A stretch of 64,000 bases of DNA from Sitta carolinensis (GCA_032173965.1 JAVUNC010000004.1:186001-250000); one strand, 5' to 3'. Shown: positions 1 to 12,002, counted from the stretch's first letter. Notes: generated by a model not told the origin, from the letters alone. Numbers and translations are program-made.

Positions 1-1560
1 ACAGCTCAGTCACGGGGTGTCAGTACCTGTGGCTGCTCTAGCAGGAGGGAAATCCATGGGCTGTAAAGCACTGATGGAAGGGTGGGCTCTCCCTGTGTAG
101 CAGAAAGAGTCCGTGCACCCAGCAAACCACTGGAAAAGAAGAGCACTCTGTGGTGATCCATTATTTCTTCTTTTTACACACAACTGGCCCCTTTTATGTC
201 CACTTCCCACACTTGTTCTTTTCCCCAGTCCTTCCTTCCCCCCCAGCCTGGAGCTGTCCCACCTGCCCCAGGATTCCATGGCAGCCACAAGCTCTGTGGG
301 CAGCAGACCCCATTGCTGCAGGGGGGTCTTCCCATCCTGGGGCCCCTGTGACAAAGCAGGCCAGAACTGCCACTGGCTCTGCAGAGGTGACTCCCTGCAC
401 AGCCCCAAGGATCCTGTGCTCCTCTGTGCCTGGTGTGCTGCCATCCCTGCACCTGCAGGCAGCCAGAGCAGAACCCCTCTGTCTGTTCCCCGAGCAGCTG
501 CAGCAAGGTAAGGCAAACCCCTGCAGCTCTGAGGGCCTCTGCTGTGGCACAGGACCCACCACAGAGCATTTGGAGTAAAAATCAGCATGATAAAACAGCG
601 GAGCACACAGAAAATGGTATAAATCCAGTCACCGCTCAATACAGGTTACTAATGTGTGGTCACCATGAATCAGAGCCATTTTGGGGACCCCACAGAGACT
701 GGAGACTGCATCACAAACCTTAACTATTGGACCACAACACTTAACGACCAGGAACAAAGTTTAAAACCAAACCCTCTGGAGCGGGATGCCTGGCAGCAGG
801 AATGGGATGACGGCACATGGCAATTGAGAAAAACTGGTTTTAATGTCACCAAGCAAAGCTGCCTTGGCTCAGGCTCTCAAGAACTGCAGAAATAACTCAT
901 GCTTTAGGACTGCTTGTCCCTATTCATTTGTGTTTTTTTCACTTGTGACTATTCCTTGTGTTTATTCAAAATCTGGAGTAACCTTGACCAGGCCATTGAT
1001 AGCATGGAGGAAGCGTGAGGTCCTGAGCAGCCCCTTTCCAGAATGATCCCGAGATGAACCCACTGGGCAGCAGGAAAGTTGCACTGAGAACAAACCCAGT
1101 TTTTCAAAGAAAAAAGTTCCTGGGGCAGTCTCCATAGGCAGCCCCATTCCAGGGGAACACACCAGCTCATCCAGCATTCCTAAGCATGGAAACAGCCTGA
1201 GCAGCAAGTCCAGCTGCAGCACTGGGTTGTTTGAGGCTCTGAAGCACCAGACTCGCACAGGGCTGCAGGAGCCCAGCTGGACACTCCAGACGCCAAAGGA
1301 GTTCAGGACTGGACAAGTCACTGCAGAGCCACCAGACAGGGTGGGGAGCTGAAGCTTGGGGCTGCCAGGGAAGGGCATCAAAGGTACCAGGAGAGGCAGC
1401 ACCTGGGCTGGTGAGGGACAGACTGAACTGCAGAAGCCAAAACAACAGCCCAGGACCAGAGGGTGGAGTTCATCTTTGAAAAGGAAGATCTGCAGTGCAA
1501 GGCACGACCCCATTATATGGGAATCCCAGAGCAGCTGGAGGAGGTTGTGCTAACTCACAG
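1..1560. other. intergenic, no gene recognised
   Basis: Several overlapping short open frames exist on both strands, but none shows a recognisable domain, a conserved exon pattern or consistent splice sites. The sequence is ordinary GC-moderate avian non-coding DNA. It may hold untranslated exons or introns of a gene lying outside the window. Confidence 0.5.
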
Positions 1561-1561
1561 A

Positions 1562-1945
1562 CCTCATTTCCTATGGAGATAGGCTGGGATAGGTGGGGAT
1601 GTTGTCTGGAGAAGGATCCAGGGAGACTTTAGTGTCACAGTGCCTACAGGGGCTCCAGGAAAGCTGGAGGGACTTTGGACAAGGGGCTGGAGGGACAGGA
1701 CAAGGGAAATGGCTTCCCACTGCCAGAGGGCAGGGCTAGATGGGTTATTGGGAAGAAATTATTCCCTGGTGAGGCCCTGACACAGGTTGCCCAGAGAAGC
1801 TGTGGCTGCCCCATCCCTGAAAATGTTCAAGGCCAAATAAAGGTTGGACAAAGCCTCGAGCAGCCTGGTCTACTGGAAGACATACCTGCTCCATGGTAAG
1901 GGACAGCGATGAGCTTTAATTTCCCTTCTAACCCAAATCCTTTAC
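1562..1945 (+). mobile_element. CR1 LINE, 3' end fragment
   Basis: The stretch matches the well-known 3' untranslated end of avian CR1 retrotransposons. In order it shows a phrase like GGGCAGGGCTAGATGGGTTA, then GGGAAGAAATTATTCCCTGG, then CAGGTTGCCCAGAGAAGCTG, then a degenerate CAAGGCCAAATAAAGGTTGG and a final block around CTGGTCTACTGGAAGACAT. It is a 5'-truncated, diverged copy in sense orientation, with no reverse-transcriptase frame left. Confidence 0.85.
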
Positions 1946-2372
1946 TCATTCTGTGACTGCCCAACTCTGAGCAGTTTTTCCCTCAGGATGCTGCAGCAGA
2001 GTCAGACTGGTGAGGACCCCAGTGCCTAAGACTACACAACCCATCTGCCAGCAGGTCCCCACCTACAGCTCATGGTACCCTGTGGGCCCTCCACACTGGC
2101 CTTGCTGCAGGATGGATCCCTGTAGGAATCAGCACCAGAGTTCAGAGCTGGGGGACTGCTGCCTTCCCCCAGCCCTGCAGCCTGCTCTCAGGGCAAACCA
2201 GTTGGTACAGGCAGGGTAAGGCCATGACAACCCCTGCATCACCCCTGCATCGCCTGGCTGGCCTCCTCCCCACACAGGTGCTGATGTGATGCCAGCTGTG
2301 CATACCAGCAGGCTGCCAGGTGCTGTCAGGGGAGTTTTGCCACAGGAGACAGAGGGACCCTCAGAAAGCAGC

Positions 2373-2378
2373 TTTATT
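2373..2378 (-). terminator. poly(A) signal of the RNF19-like gene
   Basis: TTTATT on the + strand reads AATAAA on the - strand, about 185 bases past the stop codon of the RNF19-like frame. It is the natural 3' end for that transcript. Confidence 0.7.
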
Positions 2379-2562
2379 TCTCAGTGGTGCCTCTAGGAAA
2401 GGGGCAGATGGGGCTAGTGCAGGGTGGGGCAGTTCTGGGTGCAGTTGGCACCCACCCAGGACCCAGCTCCCAGGGCTGTGCGTGCTGCCAGAGGGGACTG
2501 GCTCTGCCACAGGAGGGCACAGGGCCTGTGTGTTGATCAAGACTCTCCCCGTCAGGCCCCCA

Positions 2563-5500
2563 TCATTCCACAGGGACACCCACAGAGCTGCCCCTGTCAC
2601 TGGTGGCTCCCAGGGAGTCCCCAGAGAGGCTATGCCCAGACAGGGCACTGCTGAGGCTCTGCTGCCGGGCAGAACGTGGCACGGCTTCAACCGACACCTC
2701 CACCTCGATGGTAACACCTTCCCTGCAGACAGACACTGGCCTGAGGGCAGCAGCCCAAAGGGGCCGCCACCCATCCCTGCCCAGCAGAGCAGGAGCGAGG
2801 GAGGCTGTTTGGAAGGGACACAGCCACCCTGCTTACCTGTCAGAGGTGTCCTGGCCCTCGCTCAGCATGCTGCCCGCGAGGGCCACAGTGCTGGCCGAGT
2901 GGCTGTCCTGCGCCGGCCACACCGGCCCCGGGCGCGGGCTGCGGCTGCTGCTGGGGAGGGAGGCAGCGGGGTCTGGGGCTCCGTCCTCACCTGCTCTGGG
3001 GCTGGGCAGCGCTGACCACAGCTCGTTCACTGAGGAGAGACAGCACGCCGTTCCCATGGACTGCCCCTCACTGGAGGGCACCGGCCTGGGCCTGCCGGCT
3101 GTGTGGCACTCACACTTGGCCAGGTTGTCCAGCTCCACCACGCCGAGGTCTCCGGGCGAGCGGCTGCCCCTGCAGCCCCCGCGGCTCCGGCACAGCGACA
3201 GCACCACGGTCCCGTACACGTAGGTGAGCACCAGGGGCACGCCCACACCTGCGGTGGTGCACAAGAGGTCCCTGCCCAGCCCAGTCCTGGTGACTCTGGT
3301 CCCAAACATCCCCCCACAGCCACGTCACAGCCCCACTCCCCAGTGGGGCAGTGCCCTTGGCACTCACCCACAGTGAGAGCTGTTATGATGGGGGACACAA
3401 AGAGAGAGAGGAGGACACTGCTGGTGACAGAGAGGCACTGCTGGCACCCGGAGAGGCTGCTTCGCCGGCTCTGGCCTAGCACCTCAAGGACAAGACAGAA
3501 AGGTGAAAGGCTCTACAACGACCTCGGCATAGCTCCAGGGACACAGCCTCTTCCCAGCCCGTCAGAGCTCTAGCCACAGCCACCCAGACACCCCTCCCTC
3601 TCTCCAGGGAAAGGCAGCCACAGCAGCACTGCTGCCACAGCACAGGTGCTGCTGGAAAGCCCCACTAGAACCTTCCTCCTTTTGCCCACCCTGACCCCCC
3701 TCCCCAGGCTGAGCACACCCACACTGGCAGGGGCTGCTGGGGGGCAGCAGAAGGTCCTGGCAAGGAAGGACTGTGGGCTGTCAGGGGAAGCACAGGGATG
3801 TGCTGTGGGCAGCAGGGAGCACTGCAGGTCTGTCCGGGCTGAGGGCCATGGGCTACCAGGCTCAGCAGAGTAGGACCACAGGGACTCCAGGGCCACCTGC
3901 CAGTACCTTCCTACCCATGTAGATGGGGATCCCAATGGTAATGACAGGGACAGCAACACCCGCAGCAAGGGAGATGACCATGGGTGCTCCCAGCACCATG
4001 CCCAGCTGCCATAGGATCCTCCGGGTCCGTGACCATGGCCTCTTCCCCCAGAAGGTGCAGCCAGAGGGGCTGTGGGGACAGAGCAAGGCTGAGCCAAGGC
4101 TTCTGTGCGGGGCAGGCAGAGACCAGCCTGGCTCCATGCCACAGGACATCCATGGGCCTGCCAGAGCAGGCAGCCAGGTTCCCCCAACCCTGAGCTCCAC
4201 CTGCCTCCTACGGGGTGCCAACAGCTGGCCCCAGCCCTGCCAGACCCAGCAGCACAGACACCCTCTTCCCCGCAGCTAATCCCAGACCTGAGGCAGGGCC
4301 TGGCTGCCCCATCCCAGCCCCCAGCTCCTGTCAGGGCCCAGTCCCAGAGTCCCAGCCCAGTGCAGCCCCCCAGACCCCCCAGCTCCTGTCAGGGCCCCAG
4401 CCCTCATGGCCCTGCACTGACCTCAGGAAGTGCACGTCAGAGATCTCCTGCAGGCAGAGCCAACAGAAGAGGCACCCACAGACCGTGCAGTTCATGCGGT
4501 TGCAGCTCCCATCGTTGATCTTCATGATGAAGGCGCTGCAGCGAGGACAGACCTTGATGTCCTCGGCCTCAGCTGGGGAGAGATAAGACAGGATGGGGGA
4601 GCAGGACAGAATAGTGTGAATCCATCCCAGCCTGTCCCAGGCTCTTCCCATCCCATAGGTATCATGGGGGGAGCCAAGGTCCCTCTAAACACTCTGGCCC
4701 AACTGAAACAAGAACTCTGAGAATGCAGCAGAGGCAGTCAGAGGGAACTCTGGATCCTGGCTCCGGCAGCCCCACAGGCAGGAGCCATAGAGGCACATGA
4801 CTGTGCCAAACCTCAGCCCTGCTGCCAGGGCTGGGCCAGGGCCTCACCATGGGCCAGCTCCTCCGGCTGGGCCAGCTGTGCTGTGGGGGTGGCCAGGCTG
4901 GGGGCCAGTGTCACCGGTGCACAGGGGCCATCAGGGTGCCAGGGCTGCCGGCAGTGGTAGCAGAACTCGGTGCCACAGCCCTCACGCCCACAGGTGAGGC
5001 GGGGACATTCAGCACAGCCATGGGCAAAGACAGCGTAGCTGTGGGGAGAGAAGGCAGGTGGAGCTGGGGTACAGCAGCATGTCCCCTTCCCGGCACAGCC
5101 AGACCAGGCTGTGGCAGTCCCAGACCAGCACTGAGTTGGAGTTACAGCCCTGGCTCAGGAGAGCCGAGACACACCCTCACCAGCCCACCCTGTCCAGCAC
5201 CCACAGCCCTGGGGCTCACGGAGTGCCTACAACAGCCAAGGGCACCAGCCCTGGCAGACAGAGCTGCACGGGCTCTGCAGCCAGATCAGGACTGGACACT
5301 TCCCTGGGCACACCCAGCCCAACACAGGACGAATTGATGAGGGCCCTAGCCTGGGAAGGGCTCGCAGGACACCGGCACACACTGCCGCTGTGGGAGGGGG
5401 GCCCGCGCCTGCCCCGGGGCCGGCGGTACCTGCAGTCGGGCGCAGGGCACCAGCGGGTGCAAGGGTCAGCCACCAGCAGCCGGCGCAGCAGGAACTCCTC

Positions 5501-5878
5501 GTACTTGTCGCGGAGGGCGGGCTCGGGCAGGAGCCGGTGCACGTCGGAGGGCTGGAGCGCGGCGGGGCAGTGCGGGCAGCACACGGGCACGCGGCTCTCG
5601 CTGACGGCGAGGCACAGGTACTGCTGCAGGCAGGCCCAGCACGAGCGGTGGGAGCAGCAGGCCAGGCTGGGGAAGGCCTCGGGGGGCTGGGGCAGCAGGC
5701 ACAGGGGACACTCCTCCAGCGCCTGGCCCTCGCCCAGGGGCAGCACCACGCAGGTCTCCTCGGGTTCCTCCGGCTCTGGCTCCGGTTCCGGCGGTGTCTC
5801 CCCCCTGATGGCCTGTGGCTTCCGCCTGAAGCAGCCCAGAAGCCGGCGGGGCCCAGGCACACGTGTGGGCTGGTCCAT
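2563..5878 (-). CDS. RNF19-family RBR E3 ubiquitin ligase (RNF19B-like)
   Basis: Predicted membrane-anchored RING-IBR-RING ubiquitin ligase. Coding exons in order: 5878-5430, 5038-4848, 4572-4422, 4069-3907, 3482-3368, 3248-3114, 3029-2837, 2722-2563. They sum to 1557 nt (518 aa plus stop) with every splice phase consistent. RING1 starts at CPLC (residues 57-60). The IBR follows in exon 2 with paired Cys/His. RING2 starts at CPRC (222-225), and the DGSC motif puts the likely thioester cysteine at about 237, where RBR ligases form the ubiquitin intermediate. Exon 4 and exons 5-6 encode two hydrophobic hairpins (about 280-315 and 335-375), as in RNF19A/B, which anchor in the ER. The acidic Pro/Glu run near residue 30 and a short C-terminal tail make it much shorter than RNF19A (about 838 aa). 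It is probably a third RNF19 paralogue; family assignment is firm, exact orthology is not. Confidence 0.88.
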
Positions 5879-6639
5879 GGTGGCCCGCCAAGGTAGCCAC
5901 CGGCTGCTGTTGGGCTACGGAGGGCAGCAGGGAGGTGCTGGCCCTGGTGCAGCCCCCATGGTCCGGCTCCTACCTGAGCCTCCCCACAGGTAACGGTGGA
6001 ACCATCGCCAGCTGCAGTCGGTGCCACTCAGCCTGCAGAGGAACTGCTCCTGAGAGCCAGCCCGGGCCCTGGGCAAAGGCCCTTGGCACCCAGAGAGGCC
6101 CGACAGCCCCAAGCCTGTCCTGCCTCATCCTGTCTCCTGCAGCTCCTCATGACAGGTCCAGAACCACAGAGCTCCCAAAGCCCCAGTGTGGGGAAGAGAG
6201 CCCAGGCACAGGGCAGCCTGACACACACCTGTCCCCACCCCAGGGCTTCAGGGCTCTCCTCCCAGGCTGAGGCATGACTAAAGCACTTTTCACTGCAGTT
6301 CAATTGCCAAGGGACCCAAGACCCAGTTCATTCAGTGACCAGGAGCCAGGTGATTCCATCAGTGGGGTAAATCCATCCATTTTCCTTGCTTTGAGCTCAT
6401 GAATCCATGGCCACAACATGTTACCTCCCCATGGTCCTTCCCTCTCTACACCCCAGAAGTGCCCCCTGCCCTCCCCACCTCAACAGCCCTGCTACACCCC
6501 ACAGCCTCCACAGCATTCCCGGGTCAGCTCTACCACAGGCAGGAGCACTGGCATGAGAAGAGGCTGGAACCAGTGACACTCAAGTGAGACTGAGGGGTCC
6601 AAGCATACCTGCTCTGCTGGGCCAAGCACGGGGCGGCTC

Positions 6640-6730
6640 TGTATCCCCCAGGGGCACAGCACTTCCCAGGGGATACAGCGTTTAACAGGGGATACAGCGC
6701 TTCCCAGGGGATACAGCGCTTCCCATGGAG
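6640..6730. repeat. short tandem array, 20-bp unit, about 4 copies
   Basis: The unit is close to GGGGATACAGCGCTTCCCAG. Successive copies show small changes (CAGCACTT, CAGCGTTTAA, CAGCGCTT). No function is evident. Confidence 0.8.
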
Positions 6731-7330
6731 CGGCAACCGCAGAGTTCAGGGAAACCGGACAGACACGGGAGTTACGCGGTAACTGGAGAGTCAGAGACGG
6801 CCAGGGCTGTACCTGTCAGCGGGGAATCATCGCTGGCAGCACGGCACGGCCACGGCTGCCCCGGGACGGCCACAGCCCGACACATCCAGCGCCCCTGGGA
6901 CCTGCGAAGAGGCGGCAGCGGCCCGTGAAGAGGCCGAGCCGCGGCTCCCACGGCCACGGCGAGAGCAGAGCGAGCGGCGCCGGTGGGGATCGCCGGAGTA
7001 CGGCTGCGCTGCACCCCGCACCGACCACCCTCGGGACCGGCCTGAGCACGCTGGGACCGGACCAGCGGCCCTCCGGCCCAGCGGGCGGGACGCAAAGCCC
7101 TCGGTGTGCCCGGCCGGACCGCGCGGGGACACCGAGCAAGGGACTCACCGGGGTCTGCCCTCGGCGCCGGCGCTCGGCGGGGCCGGACCCGGTGGGCTCC
7201 GGGGGAGGAGCCGCAGCCGCCTCTGAAGGGGCACAGAGACCGTCAGCGTCCGGTGGCCGTCCCGGTCCAGGTCCGGTCCCGCCGGTGCCACCGCCGAGCG
7301 GCGGCAGGAAGGGGCGGGGCCGCGGCTGTC

Positions 7331-7770
7331 CCGCCCGAGCCCGCGAGCCCGGCCCGCCTCTCCCGGGAGCCCGGCCCGCCTCTCCCGGGAGCCCGGCCCG
7401 CCCGAGCCCGCGAGCCCGGCCCGCCTCTCCCGGGAGCCCGGCCCGCCCGAGCCCGCGAGCCCGGCCCGCCTCTCCGGGAGCCCGGCCCGCCCGAGCCCGC
7501 GAGCCCGGCCCGCCTCTCCCGGGAGCCCGGCCCGCCCGAGCCCGCGAGCCCGGCCCGCCTCTCCCGGGAGCCCGGCCCGCCCGAGCCCGCGAGCCCGGCC
7601 CGCCTCTCCCGGGAGCCCGGCCCGCCCGAGCCCGCGAGCCCGGCCCGCCCGAGCCCGCGAGCCCGGCCCGCCTCTCCCGGGAGCCCGGCCCGCCCGAGCC
7701 CGCGAGCCCGGCCCGCCTCTCCCGGGAGCCCGGCCCGCCCGAGCCCGCGAGCCCGGCCCGCCTCTCCCGT
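7331..7770. repeat. GC-rich minisatellite, 45-bp unit
   Basis: Copies alternate a GAGCCCGCGAGCCCGGCCCG block with a CCTCTCCCGGGAGCCCGG block, giving a 45-bp period and roughly nine to ten copies, some shortened. Because 45 is a multiple of 3 and the units hold no stop, long artefactual frames run through it. The minus strand is rich in G-runs, so it could form G-quadruplexes. Confidence 0.9.
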
Positions 7771-8090
7771 GGCCCGGCCCGCCCTCGGCCCTGCCCACCT
7801 GTCCGTGTCCCGGCCCGCCTCTCCCGTGTCCCGGCACCCCCTCCGGGCCCGGCCCACTCTCCGTGGCCCGCCCCACCCCGTCGGGCCCTGCCCACCTGTC
7901 CCGTGGCCCGGCCCACCTGTCCCGTGGCCCGGCCCGCCTCTCCCGTGGCCCGGCCCGCCTGTCCCGTGGCCCGGCCCGCCTCTCCCGTGGCCCGGCCCCC
8001 CCTCCGGGCCCTGCCCACCTCTCCCGTGGCCCGGCCCGCCTCTCCCGTGGCCCGGCCCCGCCTCTCCCGTGGCCCGTCCCACCCCGCCGG
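7771..8090. repeat. GC-rich minisatellite, 21-bp unit
   Basis: The array directly follows the 45-bp array. Its core is TCTCCCGTGGCCCGGCCCG plus two bases, with variants in which CTCTCCC becomes CTGTCCC and some longer units containing CTCCGGGCCC. The period is again a multiple of 3. It ends about 50 bp before the ZNF513 promoter motifs. Confidence 0.85.
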
Positions 8091-8145
8091 GCCGGGCCCG
8101 CTCCCGCTCATGCCGCGGGCGGGGCCGGGAGGCGGAGCTGCCCCC

Positions 8146-8220
8146 GCGCATGCGTCCGCTCCGCTTCCGGGTCGCGCGGCCGCTTCCGGCACAGCCCCCG
8201 CGCGCCCGGGGGAAGCGGAA
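8146..8220 (+). promoter_or_regulatory. ZNF513 proximal promoter: NRF1 and ETS motifs
   Basis: GCGCATGCG at 8146-8154 is a perfect NRF1 palindrome. It is followed by several CTTCCGG / GGAAGCGGAAG ETS-type motifs. They lie about 120-190 bp upstream of the ZNF513 start codon in a CpG island without a TATA box, as expected for a housekeeping promoter. Function is inferred from motifs only. Confidence 0.55.
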
Positions 8221-8334
8221 GCGGAAGTGTCCGGTCGAGGCGGGGCGGCGGTGGCCGCCCCGGGCTGGCGGGGGCGGCTGGCGGGCCGCGGGCGGGCGGG
8301 CGGCGGGGCCGGGCCGACGCCGGGGCCCGCCACG

Positions 8335-11300
8335 ATGCCCCGGCGGAAGCAGAGCCACCCGCAGCCGGTGAAGGGTGAGTGCGCGGCGGGCCCGGGGGGC
8401 GGCGGCGGCGGCCCGGCGGGGACCCGCGGCGTTCGGAGCGCTGCAGCGGACACCGAGGATGGCACCGAGGAGACGGCGAGAGCGGCGGTGGTGCTGCCCG
8501 GAGACCTACTGCTGGGCCGCGGCCCGGACTCCGAGAAGGGACCGCCAGGTGCGTGCGGCCCCCGCGGGGACGCCGCCCCTCTCCGGCAGCCTCGGCGGCG
8601 GGGACGGGGCCCGGCGGGGACGGGCCGGCTCCGTGCTCGGCGCATCCGGCAGGGCCCGCCCTGCCACGGGACCGCCCGGCGCGGGCTCCGGCCGAGCTTC
8701 CTCTCACGGGGGAGGCCCGGCCCCCGACGGCGCCCCCGGGTGGGTTCTGCCCGGCCGGCACTGACCCCCGGCACCGATCCCCGAGTGCTCCTTCCCTCGT
8801 AGGTCCCGGGCATGACGTGTCCCCGCGGTAGGTTTGGGGCCGCGCCCCGCAGCTGCTGCCGGGCTCGCCGCAGAGCCAGCCCCGCTCAGCCCCGCGCTCC
8901 CCGGGGCCCTGTTCCAGCAGTCCCCTCGGCACTGCAGGGCAGCGCCCGTCCAGCCGGTGCTCCCGAGCTTGGGGCAGCCGCGGCCGAGGCAGCCGGAGGA
9001 GCGAGCGCTGCTCAGCCCCGTGGAGCTGCCTCAGGGGACTGGCGAGAGTCACTCCCAGCCCCAGGCACTGAGCCACGTGGGAACAGAACGGCCAGAGATG
9101 CCGGCATGGGCTGTCCGGACCCAAGTCCCTGTCCCTCGCTGCTCCCGAGGGCTGCGCCCTGGTCCATGTGCCTTGATCCTAGAGCTGTGCCCTGCTCCTG
9201 CTCTGGCACAGAGGCTCAGTCCCAGCTGCCCGCAGATGGGGCTGCTCTGAGGACTGTGCTTCTCTTCCCTGGGACAGCTGCTTGGCAGCCGTAGGAGCCT
9301 GCCAGGGATTTGGTGACAAATTCTACCAGGAATACATGTCCTCCCATTCAGCCCCAGCCAGGGAGCAGGACTAGGACCTCAGCCCACTGAACCAGTCAGG
9401 ACAGACAAGCCGTCCCACGTGGGCACTGACACGGCCACTTAGGGGACAGTGCTCTGGGGGTGCTGTGGCACTGCTGGGCTGCAGGGACGGGGTCCCCTCA
9501 GTGTGGGACTGGGCTCAGGGGACATGTGGGTCCCTTGATGTGGGTGGGGCTGAATTGAGGAGAAACAGGGTCCCTCAGAAGAGGGCTTGAGGGAGGGTCA
9601 AGAGTTCCCCCATAATAGCCAGGCCCTGGCAGGATGCCCTTTTCTGATGTCTGTGTTTCCAGCAGTGCTTGTGGAAGGGGCTGGTGCCTGTCCCACAGCA
9701 TAGCTCAGCATCATCTCTGCACCTGCCTGGGGCTCTGGCAGCTGGGCAGCAGCAGCAGCAAGGGGACAATTCAGGGTGCATCCCAGGATGGTGGACAGCT
9801 GCTGAGTCTGACAGGCCCCCAGGTTGCAGGTCAGGCACAGCACAGGGCCAGCAGGGCATGGCTCACGGCTGGCAGTGGTGAGCTGCCCCTCCAGCCCCGA
9901 GTGCCAGCCGGGGGCACATGTGGAGCACAGGGGCTGCAGAAGGACGAGTCTGTGTCCAGCTGAGAAGTTCGTTTGAGAGTCTGGCACAGCCTTCCCCCTG
10001 CTGCCACTGTGGCATTGTGGGGGCTGGGGAATGTTTCCTACAGAATAAAAGGGGCTGGTGTTGGAGCTCCCTGGTGCCAGCCATGCGAGTGCAACCAGCT
10101 GCCAACCCCGGGGCTGGGGCAGTGGCGCAGTGTGGGGGGCACAGAGCAGCTTTATGGGCACCCATTTCTCCAGCATGGGCCAGGCTGTGCCCACCACCTT
10201 CCACCCACCAGGCCCAGCAGTGCCGGTGGATGATGGATCCACCCATCCTGTCACATTTCCTGGTGCCAGGGTTTCCCGAGACACCCCGAACAGGCCCTCA
10301 GCGGGGTGTTGGGGCAGGCCATGGCTGTGGGGCTCCTCACTGCAGTGCAGAGTGCTGTTGGCTCCTGCTGGGTGCACAGGGTGGGTACCCCTCTGGGTCT
10401 TGGGGTGTAGGCAGAGGGGCTGTGCCCAGGCCAGCCCAGCTGACACTGCCCCATCCCCACGGTGTTCTCAGCAGACACACTGGTGGGGAAGATCGCTATT
10501 CCAGCATATGCCCTGAGCGACGATGACTGCTCCTCTGGGTACCAGCAGCTGAGCGTGGAGAGTGACCCCGAGGAGGGGGGTGAGCCCGGCCCCGCTGCCC
10601 TGCCCTGCCGCCAGTGCGGGCTGCAGCTGGCTGCCAGCCTGGGCCAGAGCTGCCTGCAGTGCGCCGGCGCCGAGGGCGGCCGCAGCCAGCGCATCGTCTA
10701 CTCCTGCCAGCTCTGCCCCTTCGCCTCCCACTACTCCAGCCACCTCAAGCGCCACATGAAGACACACAACGGGGAGAAGCCTTTCGCCTGCCCGCAGTGT
10801 GCCTACGCCTCTGCCCAGCTGGTGAACCTGACCCGGCACCTGCGCACGCACACCGGGGAGAAGCCGTACCGCTGCACGTGCTGCAGCTTCGCCTGCAGCA
10901 GCCCAGGCAACCTCAAACGCCACGAGCGGGTCCACAGCCAGGACAAGCCCTTCCAGTGTGCTGCCTGCGACTATCGCTGCAACCAGAGCCGCAACCTGAA
11001 GCGGCACATGCTCAGCCACCGCCTGCCCGAGGGCGAGGGGCCACACCGGCGAGACAAGGACCCAGGTAAAGGTGGGAGGGTGTGGGGATGTGGAGAGAGC
11101 TGCTGTGGGGGCTTTGGGGCTGGGGCAGGGCACAGATCCTGCCATTGACCCAAAGTCGTGTTACTGCCAGGCTCACTGGGGCAGTGTGGCTCAGCATAGA
11201 GCCAGTCCTCAGTGCTGCCCAGCCCACAGCCCCATCTCTTTGTCCCGCAGAGCCACTGCTGCCAGAGCTGAGCCTGCACGTGGGCAGCGGCAGCGGCCCC

Positions 11301-12002
11301 TTCCTGCCCGGCTGCACACGGCTGCGGGGTGAGGAGGCGGCTGCGCTGCCCGAGCTGCTCTTCCCCTTCACATGCCGCATGTGCGGGCTGGTGCTGGACG
11401 ACGGGTTCGCACAGGACGAGGGCCTGGCTGAGCAGGTCTGCGGGCGCTGCAGCCTGGCGGTGCTGGGCACCGAGCCAGGTGCCAGCCCCCAAAAGGGCAC
11501 TGGGGACAAGGGCTTTGCCTGCAGCCTCTGCCCCTTCGTCACCCACTACCCCAACCACTTGGCGCGGCACATGAAGACGCACAGCGGGGAGAAGCCCTTC
11601 GCCTGCCCGCTCTGCCCTTATGCCTCCGCCCACCTGGACAACCTGAAGCGGCACCAGCGTGTGCACACAGGTGAGAAGCCCTACAAGTGCCAGCTCTGCG
11701 ACTACGCCTGCGGCAACCTGGCCAACCTCAAGCGTCACGGGCGCATCCACTCAGGCGACAAGCCCTTTCAGTGCAGCCTCTGCAGCTACAGTTGCAACCA
11801 GAGCATGAACCTGAAGCGGCACATGCTGCGGCATACGGGCGAGAAGCCTTTCCAGTGCCGGGACTGCTCCTACACCACTGGTCACTGGGACAACTACAAG
11901 CGCCACCAGAAGATCCACGGCCACACAGCCGAGAGCTGGGTGAACCCGCGCAATGCCAAAGCCCTCCTGGCCCCCCCAGCCGTGGGCACGGCCCTGCCCT
12001 GA
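8335..12002 (+). CDS. ZNF513: zinc finger protein 513
   Basis: Nuclear C2H2 zinc-finger transcription regulator; the mammalian gene is linked to retinal development. Coding exons 8335-8374, 8447-8548, 10472-11065 and 11251-12002 sum to 1488 nt (495 aa) with all phases consistent. The start MPRRKQSHPQPVK is the conserved ZNF513 N-terminus, which fixes the ATG. Exon 3 holds four C2H2 fingers (about 124-146, 152-174, 180-202, 208-230) and exon 4 holds five (about 334-356, 362-384, 390-412, 418-440, 446-468). The linkers are of HTGEKPY/HSGEKPF type, and an acidic Ser-rich stretch precedes finger 1. A partial CxxC pair also sits near residue 288. Human ZNF513 is longer (541 aa) and is usually drawn with eight fingers; the extra complete finger here is finger 4. 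Intron 1 is only 72 bp. The frame is intact. Confidence 0.95.

Larger units (their letters stand above)
5879..8334. other. intergenic region and CpG island between RNF19-like and ZNF513
   Basis: The RNF19-like gene (-) and ZNF513 (+) diverge here. 5.9-6.6 kb may hold untranslated first exons of the RNF19-like gene. About 6.64-6.73 kb carries a 20-bp repeat. From about 6.9 kb the DNA becomes extremely GC-rich and is dominated by two minisatellites. Very long open frames on both strands (for example 8813-6816 and 6925-8802) arise because the arrays have periods divisible by three and almost no A/T. They are Pro/Arg/Gly/Ala-only and I do not call them genes. Confidence 0.75.

Noticed and set aside
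7331..8090. CRISPR-like regular repeats
   Set aside because: There are no unique spacers between repeats. These are eukaryotic minisatellites in a vertebrate genome.
6816..8813. Long open frames (up to 665 aa) on both strands upstream of and across ZNF513 exon 1
   Set aside because: They are translations of 45-bp and 21-bp GC-rich arrays whose periods are multiples of 3. Composition is only Pro, Arg, Gly, Ala and Ser, with no domain and no splice support.
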